A stretch of DNA of 64,000 nt from the NCBI GenBank assembly GCA_050185825.1, contig JBFWZA010000018.1, positions 1 through 64,000 of the forward strand, in the 5' to 3' direction. The notes under the pieces are model-generated. The model was not told the DNA's origin, did not search any database, and worked only from the letters and a program-made list of their open reading frames with translations. Below, piece after piece: positions 34,892 through 43,149 of the stretch; the first letter of the stretch is position 1; every line of letters starts with the position of its first letter. Source of the stretch: SZUA-309 sp050185825. GTDB lineage: Bacteria > Pseudomonadota > Gammaproteobacteria > Pseudomonadales > Azotimanducaceae. Position numbers and translations under genes: made by a program.

Positions 34892-36459
34892 CCAAGAAAC
34901 AGGCGCTCTACGCGTCAAGTAAGGTTTGGGATGCGCACTGGCAAGCTGGGCAAAAAAACCTCGTGCAGGCCATCGTCGACTTCTTTCCAAAAGGTGTTGA
35001 TTCGCTTCTTGATGTGGGTTGTGGCGACGGCAAGCTGACCAAGGTAATCGCAGAAACACTTTCGATGACGACTTTTCGCGGTCTCGATATCAGCGAAGAG
35101 GCGTTGTCGCGATGCGACTTTCCGACTGATCTGGGCAGCGCTGACCATCTGCCCTACGAAGACAGTTTGTTTGATTGCGTCATGTCTACCGACATGCTCG
35201 AACATCTTTCGGATGATATTGTCCAGGCAGCGGTATCCGAGATGTTCAGGGTCGCCGGAAAGTGGGTAATTTTAAGCGTGCCGTACCGGGAGAACCTTTT
35301 GCTCGGCATGACACGCTGCAAAGCCTGTGGCAACCCCTTCCATGTGAACTGGCACCAGCGTCGATATACGCACAACGAGATAGATACGTTGATTCCGAAA
35401 GGCTGGGGTGTTCGGGCAATAGTATTGAGCGGTGAGAAGTGGGTGCGAATGCACCCTGTTGAGATCATGTTCCGCCGAGCGGTTTTAGGTGAGTGGTCGG
35501 GTTGGGAGAACGCGGTCTGCCCGGAGTGCGGTTCGCCTTCCATGGATCCAGAGATCATGAAGCCGTTGGACCGCGAGGTCGCCAGGCTGCTGGGTAAGAT
35601 TGTCTATCAGATGCCGAGAGATCAATGGCCGTATTTTGCTCACAGCGAGATGCTACTGGTTGCTAGTCGAGTGGAAGAGGGTACTGACGAGATAAGGTGC
35701 GACAGACCTGTTCGGTGTATGGATAGCGGGCCGATGCAAGCCAGCCTGGGCTCAACGGAGACAGGCTCGACGGATCTTCTGCCGTTTCCTCAAGCAGCGC
35801 GGTCTGTGGTTGGAAGCGAAGGAGAAACAATATATCAGTTCCCGCTGTACGGAGAGGTCAGCGCCATAGACATTATGCTCAGCAACGAATCGGACTCCGC
35901 TCGGGTACGAGTAGAGGACGGGGCTGGGCTTTTGGTTGATGTTGAGTTGACGGCTAAAACGGATTTCACCCTGAGTTTTCCGAGAATTGCCGAGGCAGGA
36001 TACTACGGGCTCATAGTCAGGTGCAGCGGTGATGCCTTGGTCAGCGAAATTAAAGTGGGTGACAGTCCAGCCGGTCTGTTTCTCGAGCCCGCGGAACCAG
36101 ACGGATATGGCTACCATCCGATCACTTATAGCGGTGAAAGGAAGATGTTTCTTCATGTCACGGAGCCGATCTGGCTAGATGTTCCCTCATTGGCAGCATC
36201 AGATGGGTGGACGATAGATAGTGTGGCTCGTGGTCCTATGGATCTTGCCATCAAGTTGATGCGTGATTGTCTGATCGATGGGATGGCTGCGTTGAAAAAG
36301 GAAGACCTCGCCCGTCGAAACCACTTCGACGAGATCCAGACAATCGCTTCGATGCTGACACGCGTTGCCAGCACAGAGAGCGAGTTGGAAAGCAGCGTTC
36401 AGGCATTGCGCAAAGAGCTCAATGCGCTCGTAGGTAGGTTTAACCGGTCTGGTACCTAG
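34888..36459 (+). CDS. SAM-dependent methyltransferase with long C-terminal extension (possible chain-terminating enzyme)
   Basis: About 523 aa. The class I methyltransferase motif is LLDVGCGDGKLTKVI, with FDCVMSTDMLEHLSD later. Two CxxC pairs (CKACG, CPECG) suggest a bound zinc. The C-terminal half is beta-rich (YQFPLYGEVSAIDIMLSNESDSARVRVEDG), and the last 60 residues look like a coiled coil (FDEIQTIASMLTRVASTESELESSVQALRKEL). The coiled coil could set chain length like WbdD. TTG 34888, preceded by GGGAG and overlapping the wzt stop, is the chosen start. The open frame from 34801 would overlap wzt by 91 bp. Confidence 0.75.
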   Translation: MTKKQALYASSKVWDAHWQAGQKNLVQAIVDFFPKGVDSLLDVGCGDGKLTKVIAETLSMTTFRGLDISEEALSRCDFPTDLGSADHLPYEDSLFDCVMSTDMLEHLSDDIVQAAVSEMFRVAGKWVILSVPYRENLLLGMTRCKACGNPFHVNWHQRRYTHNEIDTLIPKGWGVRAIVLSGEKWVRMHPVEIMFRRAVLGEWSGWENAVCPECGSPSMDPEIMKPLDREVARLLGKIVYQMPRDQWPYFAHSEMLLVASRVEEGTDEIRCDRPVRCMDSGPMQASLGSTETGSTDLLPFPQAARSVVGSEGETIYQFPLYGEVSAIDIMLSNESDSARVRVEDGAGLLVDVELTAKTDFTLSFPRIAEAGYYGLIVRCSGDALVSEIKVGDSPAGLFLEPAEPDGYGYHPITYSGERKMFLHVTEPIWLDVPSLAASDGWTIDSVARGPMDLAIKLMRDCLIDGMAALKKEDLARRNHFDEIQTIASMLTRVASTESELESSVQALRKELNALVGRFNRSGT

Positions 36460-36506
36460 GGGACTGGGGGTGGGCCTGTCTGCTAATCAGGGGAGAAAAA
36501 TCGACG

Positions 36507-37946
36507 ATGATCGAATCGAGCAAGAAGATCATGAAAATGAGCAGATCGATTCTCAACTTCGAGTTCGATCGAAGTGTTCGACAACAGCAGCTGGACTATG
36601 TTCGCGCGCTCACCAAACCCTCGGCGAGACACCCTGAATACAGGAGCTCCGAGGGTCGTTCCTTTCTTGCTATCTGTCATGATCAGGATGTTGACCGACG
36701 GATCCTGCAGGAAATAGAAGCGCTCTCAGGGAAAGGGTGGTCGGGTGTGCTGGTGGCAATGTCAGATTCGGTGTCCGACGAGTTCGACACTGCCCGGCTG
36801 AGCAATGGGGTGTCTGTGCCGATTCACAGGATCGGTCACGCCAGGATAGTCCCGGACTGTGAAGCTTACTGGGCGTACCAGCGACGACAATCTTTCTTGA
36901 GTGCTAATCCGATCCTGTCAAAGCTCAACTCACGAAAGTACCAGCGCGACCTGTGGCGCTTATACAAATGCCGAGCGATTACGCACCCCCTGCCCTTTGA
37001 CGGGGCGTTTCTTGGAGCAGGATCGCTATATCCAGCTGACTTGATCGTCGCTCACGACCTGACAGCTTTAAAAGCGGGGGCCGAACTCGCCGAGAAATGG
37101 AATGCTCCGCTCATATACGACTCCCACGAATTTTATCCGGAGCAGGTGGTTTTCTCCGACTATCAGAAATCGCTCATGCGTGCGTGCGAGGCGCGCTATC
37201 TGCCGGTTTGTGACCAAATCATCACTGTAAGTGATTCCATAGCCAAAGCGATGGCGAAAAACTATGGTCTCGAGCGGACCCCATCCGTGATTACGAACGT
37301 CACGAAGCGTCCGGCGAGAAACGGTCGAAAAACTGCTGCTGGACTGCGGGAGCGTGTGGAGCATCTGGGTGAGGGGCACATCATTCTCTATCAGGGGGGG
37401 ATGGTCAGAAATCGGAATCTTGAAACGCTTCTTGCTGGTTTCCTGAATCTGGCTCGCCACGACGCGCATCTCGTTTTTCTGGGACCTCGCGATCCTGTAT
37501 ACGCGAATGAGCTTAGTAGGCTCGCCAAATCGTCGATCTATGGAAGGAATGTGCACATGGTCGACGCTGTTCCTCAACAAGAGTTGCTGGATGTTACCCA
37601 GACGGCTTCCTTTGGCGTGATTCCGTATGCGCCTGTGGATCTGAACACACGTTACTGCATGCCGAATAAGTTGTTTGAGTTCATCCAGGCACGGTTACCG
37701 GTCGTTGCGAACGAGCAGCTCGAAGAAGTGAGCAGACTGGTGTCGAGTAATGAAATCGGGCGTGTGGGGAGCATGTCCACGCCACGTGAGATGGCCGACA
37801 CACTTCAGAGCATGCTGTCGGAAAATCTGGATCGCTATAGAAGTTCTCTCGTATCCGCCGCTTCCGCCTTTTCCTGGGAGGCTGTCGAGGATCGCTTTCT
37901 GGAGATTGTGGAAGAGGCAATGTGCAGGCCTACGAGGACCAGCTAG
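36507..37946 (+). CDS. Glycosyltransferase family 4-like
   Basis: A 479-aa GT-B protein. The N-terminal domain has LIVAHDLTALKAGAELAEKWNAPLIYDSHEFYPEQ. The C-terminal domain has ILYQGGMVRNRNLETLLAGF, VFLGPRD, and MPNKLFEFIQARLPVVANEQLEEV with the acidic donor-binding position. The first 50 residues are extra relative to typical family members and are lysine/arginine-rich. The start ATG 36507 follows a GGGGAG stretch. It overlaps the next gene by 25 bp. Confidence 0.8.
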   Translation: MIESSKKIMKMSRSILNFEFDRSVRQQQLDYVRALTKPSARHPEYRSSEGRSFLAICHDQDVDRRILQEIEALSGKGWSGVLVAMSDSVSDEFDTARLSNGVSVPIHRIGHARIVPDCEAYWAYQRRQSFLSANPILSKLNSRKYQRDLWRLYKCRAITHPLPFDGAFLGAGSLYPADLIVAHDLTALKAGAELAEKWNAPLIYDSHEFYPEQVVFSDYQKSLMRACEARYLPVCDQIITVSDSIAKAMAKNYGLERTPSVITNVTKRPARNGRKTAAGLRERVEHLGEGHIILYQGGMVRNRNLETLLAGFLNLARHDAHLVFLGPRDPVYANELSRLAKSSIYGRNVHMVDAVPQQELLDVTQTASFGVIPYAPVDLNTRYCMPNKLFEFIQARLPVVANEQLEEVSRLVSSNEIGRVGSMSTPREMADTLQSMLSENLDRYRSSLVSAASAFSWEAVEDRFLEIVEEAMCRPTRTS

Positions 37947-40648
37947 CGTTGGGACCAGCTGATCGCCGCAGACAAGTCTATGTTCTCGCTACGATTATTG
38001 TAGCGGCATTGCTGGGTGGCATCTATCTCGTTGGTGATCGGCTTACCGGTTCTCCGGTCGAACAACCGGTATTCCCGGGATTGACTCGCTTGGAAGATGC
38101 GCCACGGCTTCTCAGGTTCACTGGTGCCAGTTCATCGGATCCTCTTGTAACAAATCAGTATGTGTCCATCGCTCAGTACGATCAGGATCGGTACGTCATA
38201 GCAAATTATGCAAACCTTTTACTGCTGAGTAGAGACCAGGCGAATATTTGCCCGCTGAGTCCGGATTGGAGCGGTTTTCCGGCTGAGGAAAGCTCGGTCC
38301 CGCATGGCAACGAGACAAGAATTTATAACCCGACAGGTGTCTGGATATCCGATGGCGAACTCTTTGTCGCAAACTACAAGGGCAATAACGTCCTTCGGGC
38401 GCGCATTGACATCAAAGAGTGTCAAGTACGGTTTATCGGCGAGTATCGCTCGCAAGACAGCCTGGGTCCAGAGAACGTGGTTGCGGATCAGAGTAGAGAC
38501 CTCGTAGTTTCCGCGAACTATGATGGAGGAACGGTAACAGCTTTTCGGCTCGACACCGGATCGCCGATCTGGACGACAAAGATCCCACAGGCACACGGCA
38601 TTGCGTTGGCGCCTGATTCGCTGTTCGTAACGGGTCTGCGCGACAGGAAAATCTTCGAGCTCGATATGCATACTGGTGAAGTTCTCAAGTCAGTGGGCGA
38701 TCTTGGCTGGGATCCCGCCAGCAAACAGTTTCTCTGGCCGACAGCGATCACCTCGTTGACGAGCGGAACAGTCGCGCTGGCTGACGCGCAGAGCGGGTTT
38801 GTCAGCTTTATCAATCCTCGAACACTTGATGTTGATCGCCATATTGGTGGCAATGGGCCATCGCTGAACAGATTCAACTATCCTTACTCCGTTGCGCCTG
38901 CGGACGACGGGATGGTCGTTCTATCGACAAACAGAAACCACATTCTTTTCTTCGACCAACTGGGGTCGATCACAGAGGACTTCGTTGTTCGAGAGCAGAG
39001 TTGGCCGGACATCGCGCGACTTGCCGCCCCTTTCGGAAAAGGATGGGTCGGTTATGTTGATGAAAGCGGAGAAACGCTGGCTGTTCAGCAGAACAGCTAC
39101 AAGCTCGGGTTCGGTCACCTTCAGCCAGAGAGCGTGGCCCCGATCCTACGAGTGCCTGACATTTTTACGCTGTTTAACTTCGGACCGTATATCTATCTGC
39201 TGCAAGGCAGACAGCTGTCCGAGGATGTTGCCTACTTCTTTTCCTCAAGTTCCACAACCTTGCTTGGGATTGTAAGAGGACAAGGTAAACCTGATTTGCT
39301 CCTGCATGAGTCTATTCCTGTTGATACGTGGTTGATCGGTGAAAACCTGGTGTCGTCAACAGGCATTGTTCAGACTGAACGTCGCCTCGTTCAGCTGATG
39401 GAGAAAACTGCGAAAAAGTACTACGCGATAATTGATACAGAAGGTTGGATTCCACCGGAAGATCTCTTCAACGTTGGAACTTTCAGAATCGAGGATGTCC
39501 CGCTCAACTACGTGGAATTTGAAGATCACCTTGATCGCTTGTTCTCTTCGTCATTTGCGCGGAGGTTTAAGCATACTTACGATCAATGCAACCGTAGATC
39601 CTGCGACACTGCGTTGCTGCGAAATGCGGCGTCGTTCTATTATCAAGAAGTAAACGGACAGCTTTATGCGAATCTTGACGAGTATCTCCTGGTGGGCATG
39701 CTTTCGGGGCTCGGCGAATGGCCTGCTGCTGATCTTGGGAATGCAGGCGAAGGCTGGCATTTCAGCGGCTGCGATGCTGGACGTTTCTACGATGGCTTTG
39801 ACACAACCGCGTTAGAGACTGAATCGCTTGCGGACTACGTTTCATCGCCTGATCTGGCGGCTTCGGTCGTATGTTTCGGTGCCCATACCTCAGTGTCAAA
39901 GGTCAAAGGTTTGAGGTTCATTTGGCACTCTGCGGACGAGGCAGCTAAACGCGTAGCACTATATGGTCTGGATTCAGGAGACGTGGAGGACAGAAAACTG
40001 CTGGGTTCTTACGAGCTGACGACCGCTTCGGAAGGAGGTTACGCCTCATCTCGGATTCTTTTTGAGGATGAGCTGAAATTCGATACCTATCGTCTCGAGG
40101 TTGAGGAAGGTGGAAGACAGAACCGTTTACTACTTCGGGCGATCATCCCAGTCGCATCGCTTGATCTGGAAAACATGGATGAGTTTGAGCGATTGGTCTC
40201 GGAAATCCACAAGTCGCAGAAATACGGTGCGGGGGTCAGCAGGCTGCCTGGTGATGTCCCCCGGACACCGGAGGCCGTACGTGAGTACCTGGCTCAGGCG
40301 GATTCCGCTCACTGCGGCAACTTCGCTTATCTCTACGTCAGTTCGTTGTCGAGCCGGGTAGATTGGAAGGTGGTTGATCTGGAGACCTATGACGGCCGGA
40401 CCCACTCCGTTGTGCAACTTAGAGAGAAAGGACACACTCGGACTCTAGATCCAACGCTGGGCGTGGCGTACCGCTGTAGCGTCGACGCGTTGATTTCTGG
40501 AACCTGCGGCGGAGAGATAAGGCGCCTGCGCGAGGAAGTCAACCCCGCCCTTCAGATGTTCGAAGGACTAGGATTCTTCTACGGTGCCAGGATCGTTCGC
40601 ACCTATTCGAATTTCGACGAGCTTTTATCCGGATACGGTCTGAAATAG
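37922..40648 (+). CDS. Large membrane-anchored protein: beta-propeller-like domain plus C-terminal transglutaminase-like domain
   Basis: A 908-aa protein not assignable to a named family. An N-terminal membrane helix (about residues 19-40, VYVLATIIVAALLGGIYLVG) places the rest outside the cytoplasm. Residues of about 60-370 contain repeated units of the NHL/WD type (NPTGVWISDGELFVANYKGNNVLRA, LVVSANYDGGTVTAFRLDTG, HGIALAPDSLFVTGLRDRKIFELD). The middle is unassigned. The last 130 residues carry a papain-like transglutaminase pattern, with C798 in AHCGNFAYLY, H828 in GRTHSVVQL and D843 in TLDPTLG. It starts with GTG inside the preceding gene. It may act on peptides or glycan at the surface; the function is unknown. 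Confidence 0.7.
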   Translation: MQAYEDQLALGPADRRRQVYVLATIIVAALLGGIYLVGDRLTGSPVEQPVFPGLTRLEDAPRLLRFTGASSSDPLVTNQYVSIAQYDQDRYVIANYANLLLLSRDQANICPLSPDWSGFPAEESSVPHGNETRIYNPTGVWISDGELFVANYKGNNVLRARIDIKECQVRFIGEYRSQDSLGPENVVADQSRDLVVSANYDGGTVTAFRLDTGSPIWTTKIPQAHGIALAPDSLFVTGLRDRKIFELDMHTGEVLKSVGDLGWDPASKQFLWPTAITSLTSGTVALADAQSGFVSFINPRTLDVDRHIGGNGPSLNRFNYPYSVAPADDGMVVLSTNRNHILFFDQLGSITEDFVVREQSWPDIARLAAPFGKGWVGYVDESGETLAVQQNSYKLGFGHLQPESVAPILRVPDIFTLFNFGPYIYLLQGRQLSEDVAYFFSSSSTTLLGIVRGQGKPDLLLHESIPVDTWLIGENLVSSTGIVQTERRLVQLMEKTAKKYYAIIDTEGWIPPEDLFNVGTFRIEDVPLNYVEFEDHLDRLFSSSFARRFKHTYDQCNRRSCDTALLRNAASFYYQEVNGQLYANLDEYLLVGMLSGLGEWPAADLGNAGEGWHFSGCDAGRFYDGFDTTALETESLADYVSSPDLAASVVCFGAHTSVSKVKGLRFIWHSADEAAKRVALYGLDSGDVEDRKLLGSYELTTASEGGYASSRILFEDELKFDTYRLEVEEGGRQNRLLLRAIIPVASLDLENMDEFERLVSEIHKSQKYGAGVSRLPGDVPRTPEAVREYLAQADSAHCGNFAYLYVSSLSSRVDWKVVDLETYDGRTHSVVQLREKGHTRTLDPTLGVAYRCSVDALISGTCGGEIRRLREEVNPALQMFEGLGFFYGARIVRTYSNFDELLSGYGLK

Positions 40649-40652
40649 AAGT

Positions 40653-42173
40653 TTACAGTCCAGCTCGTTGGCGGTCGTTCCCGCAATCCGCTTGTTGGTC
40701 CTTCCAAACTACCTTTTCCGGGTCGGACGGGTCGAATTGTTCCAGATAGCTCGACCATCGTTGCGAGAAAACCGAAAAGACTTCATCTCCTGTCAGTTCA
40801 GCCAGTCGTTCCAGAAGGCTTATGTGATAGCGCTGATAGTCCGAACCCATGAACCACGAGAGAGCCTTGCTGGGTAGTGCAACTCTAGCTTCTTTCCAGG
40901 TTTCCGTACCGCCGGTTTCGATGTGTCCTCCGCCTAAGGTTATGAACCGATGGTAATTTCCTTCATTTACCGATCGCGTCTGAACTAGTACCTGAGATGC
41001 TGCGGCATCGAAAAAAACCAGATGTAGCTGCCATTCTTCGGTGCCGTCGTAGTTCCGCAGCAGCTGCCATTCCGGAAGTTCAAGGTAAAGATAGGTATTC
41101 TGGATAGTGCCGCCTTCGACGGGGTCTGATCTTTCGCACGGGCCAAATCGGAAACTCCTCACCGTCCGCCCATCGACCATCTGGGGGATATTCCAGTCGG
41201 AACCGGCGATGCGCCACGCACCGACCGCATCGTCGCTGCTACCCACGTCCAGCGCCACGGCTTTCCCTGTGCGCGGATTGACGATGGATATGGAATCGAG
41301 TTGAAATCCTTCAGCGGAAAGCTCGTCCAGCGGCTGGATTCGTATGGGAATTTCGAACTTTTTTGGGTTGAGGTCGTACCTGGACCAGTACCCCAGATCG
41401 TACTTCCAGAGGTTCCGTTTTAGCGTCTCAGCGCCTTTCAGACCAAGTTGCTCATACTGCTTTACTTTCAGCTTCCGACCGACTTCAATCAGTGCGATCG
41501 TGGAGATCATGTGGCCGTTGAGGATATGAGCGCCCGCGTCAATGGGGACTTCCTCGAAGAATGGCGACCCTGACAGGTCGCTCTGAAACCCGCCTTGAGC
41601 GATGGGAATGCCAAACGGCACGAGTGCGGCAAGCGCGAACCTTCTGTATCGTTTGTCCTGAGTGTCCTCAAAGGCCGTGAGAAAAGCTCTCGCGACATAT
41701 GCCTGACCGAATGCCGAGCCCCAGGGTGCGGGAACAAAAACGTCGTTGTAGGCATTGTCGAACTGGTAGTGCCATATCAGGCCTTTTCGTCCTATTGGGA
41801 CCGCGTTTTTCTCCAGCCAATCGAGCGCGGCGAGTCGAAAAGGATCTTCTATCGGAGTGCCCGACGAAATGGCCAAGCGGGGAAGCCGACCCTGAAAGTT
41901 CTCGCGTGTCGCGTAAACAGAGAAAGCGTCCTGGCCTTGCATCGCCTGCATGGCGACTTCGAATACGTTGAAAGCCTCTGCGCCACTTGGAAGGTAAGCT
42001 ACCATCACACCATCAGCTGAAACGCCGTGCCCTGACATCGGCGTTTGGACCGGCAGTTCGCGCTCCGGAGGTTTTTGATCGAATCTCTGTGTGGGGGTGG
42101 CTGCATTGAAAACTCCCGGAGCCATGACGGCTGCGCAGGCGAGGAAGCGGGACAGTAAGAATCTTCTCGTCAT
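40653..42173 (-). CDS. D-glucuronyl C5-epimerase-family protein, exported
   Basis: About 506 aa from ATG 42173, beginning MTRRFLLSRFLACAAV, a twin-arginine-like signal; an in-frame start 27 bp upstream also exists. The central and C-terminal alpha/alpha-barrel pattern matches the D-glucuronyl C5-epimerase C-terminal domain: WGSAFGQAYVARAFLTAFEDTQDKRYRRFALAALVPF, GGFQSDLSGSPFFEEVP, HILNGHMISTIALIEVG. The family turns glucuronic into iduronic acid inside polymers after assembly. Here the target could be the uronic acids of the exported polysaccharide. It is on the minus strand, tail to tail with the 908-aa gene (4 bp apart). Activity is inferred from the fold. Confidence 0.72.
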   Translation of the reverse strand: MTRRFLLSRFLACAAVMAPGVFNAATPTQRFDQKPPERELPVQTPMSGHGVSADGVMVAYLPSGAEAFNVFEVAMQAMQGQDAFSVYATRENFQGRLPRLAISSGTPIEDPFRLAALDWLEKNAVPIGRKGLIWHYQFDNAYNDVFVPAPWGSAFGQAYVARAFLTAFEDTQDKRYRRFALAALVPFGIPIAQGGFQSDLSGSPFFEEVPIDAGAHILNGHMISTIALIEVGRKLKVKQYEQLGLKGAETLKRNLWKYDLGYWSRYDLNPKKFEIPIRIQPLDELSAEGFQLDSISIVNPRTGKAVALDVGSSDDAVGAWRIAGSDWNIPQMVDGRTVRSFRFGPCERSDPVEGGTIQNTYLYLELPEWQLLRNYDGTEEWQLHLVFFDAAASQVLVQTRSVNEGNYHRFITLGGGHIETGGTETWKEARVALPSKALSWFMGSDYQRYHISLLERLAELTGDEVFSVFSQRWSSYLEQFDPSDPEKVVWKDQQADCGNDRQRAGL

Positions 42174-42209
42174 GTCGAACCAAGAGCTAAACAGTATCAA
42201 CCAGTCGAC

Positions 42210-43148
42210 TCAGTAGACTCCGAGCGACCGAACCAGTATGCGATCTTGCCCGGAAGTCTCGGTGAATTCGAACTTGATTCTCCGGGCCCGAACTGGCTGG
42301 AAAGCGAAGGTCGAAACATCGGCTTTCCTATGCTCGCTCCCGCTGACTTCCTTGATTAATTTCCACTCTTCACCAATCAGAGCCATCACCTTGTAGCGAC
42401 TGGCGTAGTCGTCATCCGAATACCAGCGAATTGAAACTCTGTACAGATCGGTTGGATCACTCCATTTAAGTTCTATGGTCTGCGGAAACTTACCGCTCAA
42501 TCCAGCCAGATACCCGCCGCCGCGGGCTGCGGAGGGACCGTGCTCGCCTTCGAAGAGGTTCTGACCTTCGATGGTCGCGGTGAGGGTATGGTTGAATTCT
42601 GCATTGTCTAAAGTCGGATATATGTCTATTCTCTCGACCTTCGAAAAAAAGGAAGGCTTGGCATAGTTCGGTGTTGCTGAAGGATTGTCAGTAAACCAGG
42701 GTGATGAAGCCTTTTCCGGATTGCGAAGAAGCTCGCTCCAGTGATCCTCGAAGGCAATCCCATCGCTGGGGACGATCAGAATATCCCGTTCCCCGACTCT
42801 CGTTTGAACCATGAGATCGTTGCTGCCGTCATGGGCCCATAGGCCTATGCGAACGGCTGGGAGGTTCTCCAGGAGGAGCAGTCGAGATGTCAGGTAAGAT
42901 TGCTGACTGCAGTTTGCATCCGCTGCAGAAAGTATCTGTGCCATTTCCAGATTCGCCTTCCCAAGAGGAACGCCGGGACCAATTGCGGACCATTGTCGAT
43001 GAACCGATGTTGTAACCTGCTGAATTTTCTCGAACATTACTTCTCTGTTTGATGCGTTATCGCATCCGCAGAACAAAACCACGGACGAAACAGTTAAAAA
43101 ACATAAAATGCCAGCTTTCACGTCTGTCTGGAAACACCAGTAGTTCAT
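42210..43148 (-). CDS. Exported protein with C-terminal discoidin-like domain; possible degenerate transglutaminase-like N-terminal part
   Basis: A 312-aa protein from ATG 43148. The N-terminus MNYWCFQTDVKAGILCFLTVSSVVLFCGCDN reads as a signal with a Cys near its end, a poor lipobox. Residues after about 180 look like an F5/8-type carbohydrate-binding domain (FPQTIELKWSDPTDLYRVSIRWYSDDDYASRYKVMAL, RARRIKFEFTE). The first half has ANCSQQSYLTSRLLLLENLPAVRIGLW and VGERDILIVPSDG, loosely recalling a transglutaminase core with altered residues. It is 37 bp upstream of the C5-epimerase gene, likely one operon. Its start codon is one base from the divergent start of the asparagine-synthase-like gene. 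No function is proposed. Confidence 0.6.
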   Translation of the reverse strand: MNYWCFQTDVKAGILCFLTVSSVVLFCGCDNASNREVMFEKIQQVTTSVHRQWSAIGPGVPLGKANLEMAQILSAADANCSQQSYLTSRLLLLENLPAVRIGLWAHDGSNDLMVQTRVGERDILIVPSDGIAFEDHWSELLRNPEKASSPWFTDNPSATPNYAKPSFFSKVERIDIYPTLDNAEFNHTLTATIEGQNLFEGEHGPSAARGGGYLAGLSGKFPQTIELKWSDPTDLYRVSIRWYSDDDYASRYKVMALIGEEWKLIKEVSGSEHRKADVSTFAFQPVRARRIKFEFTETSGQDRILVRSLGVY

Positions 43149-43149
43149 T

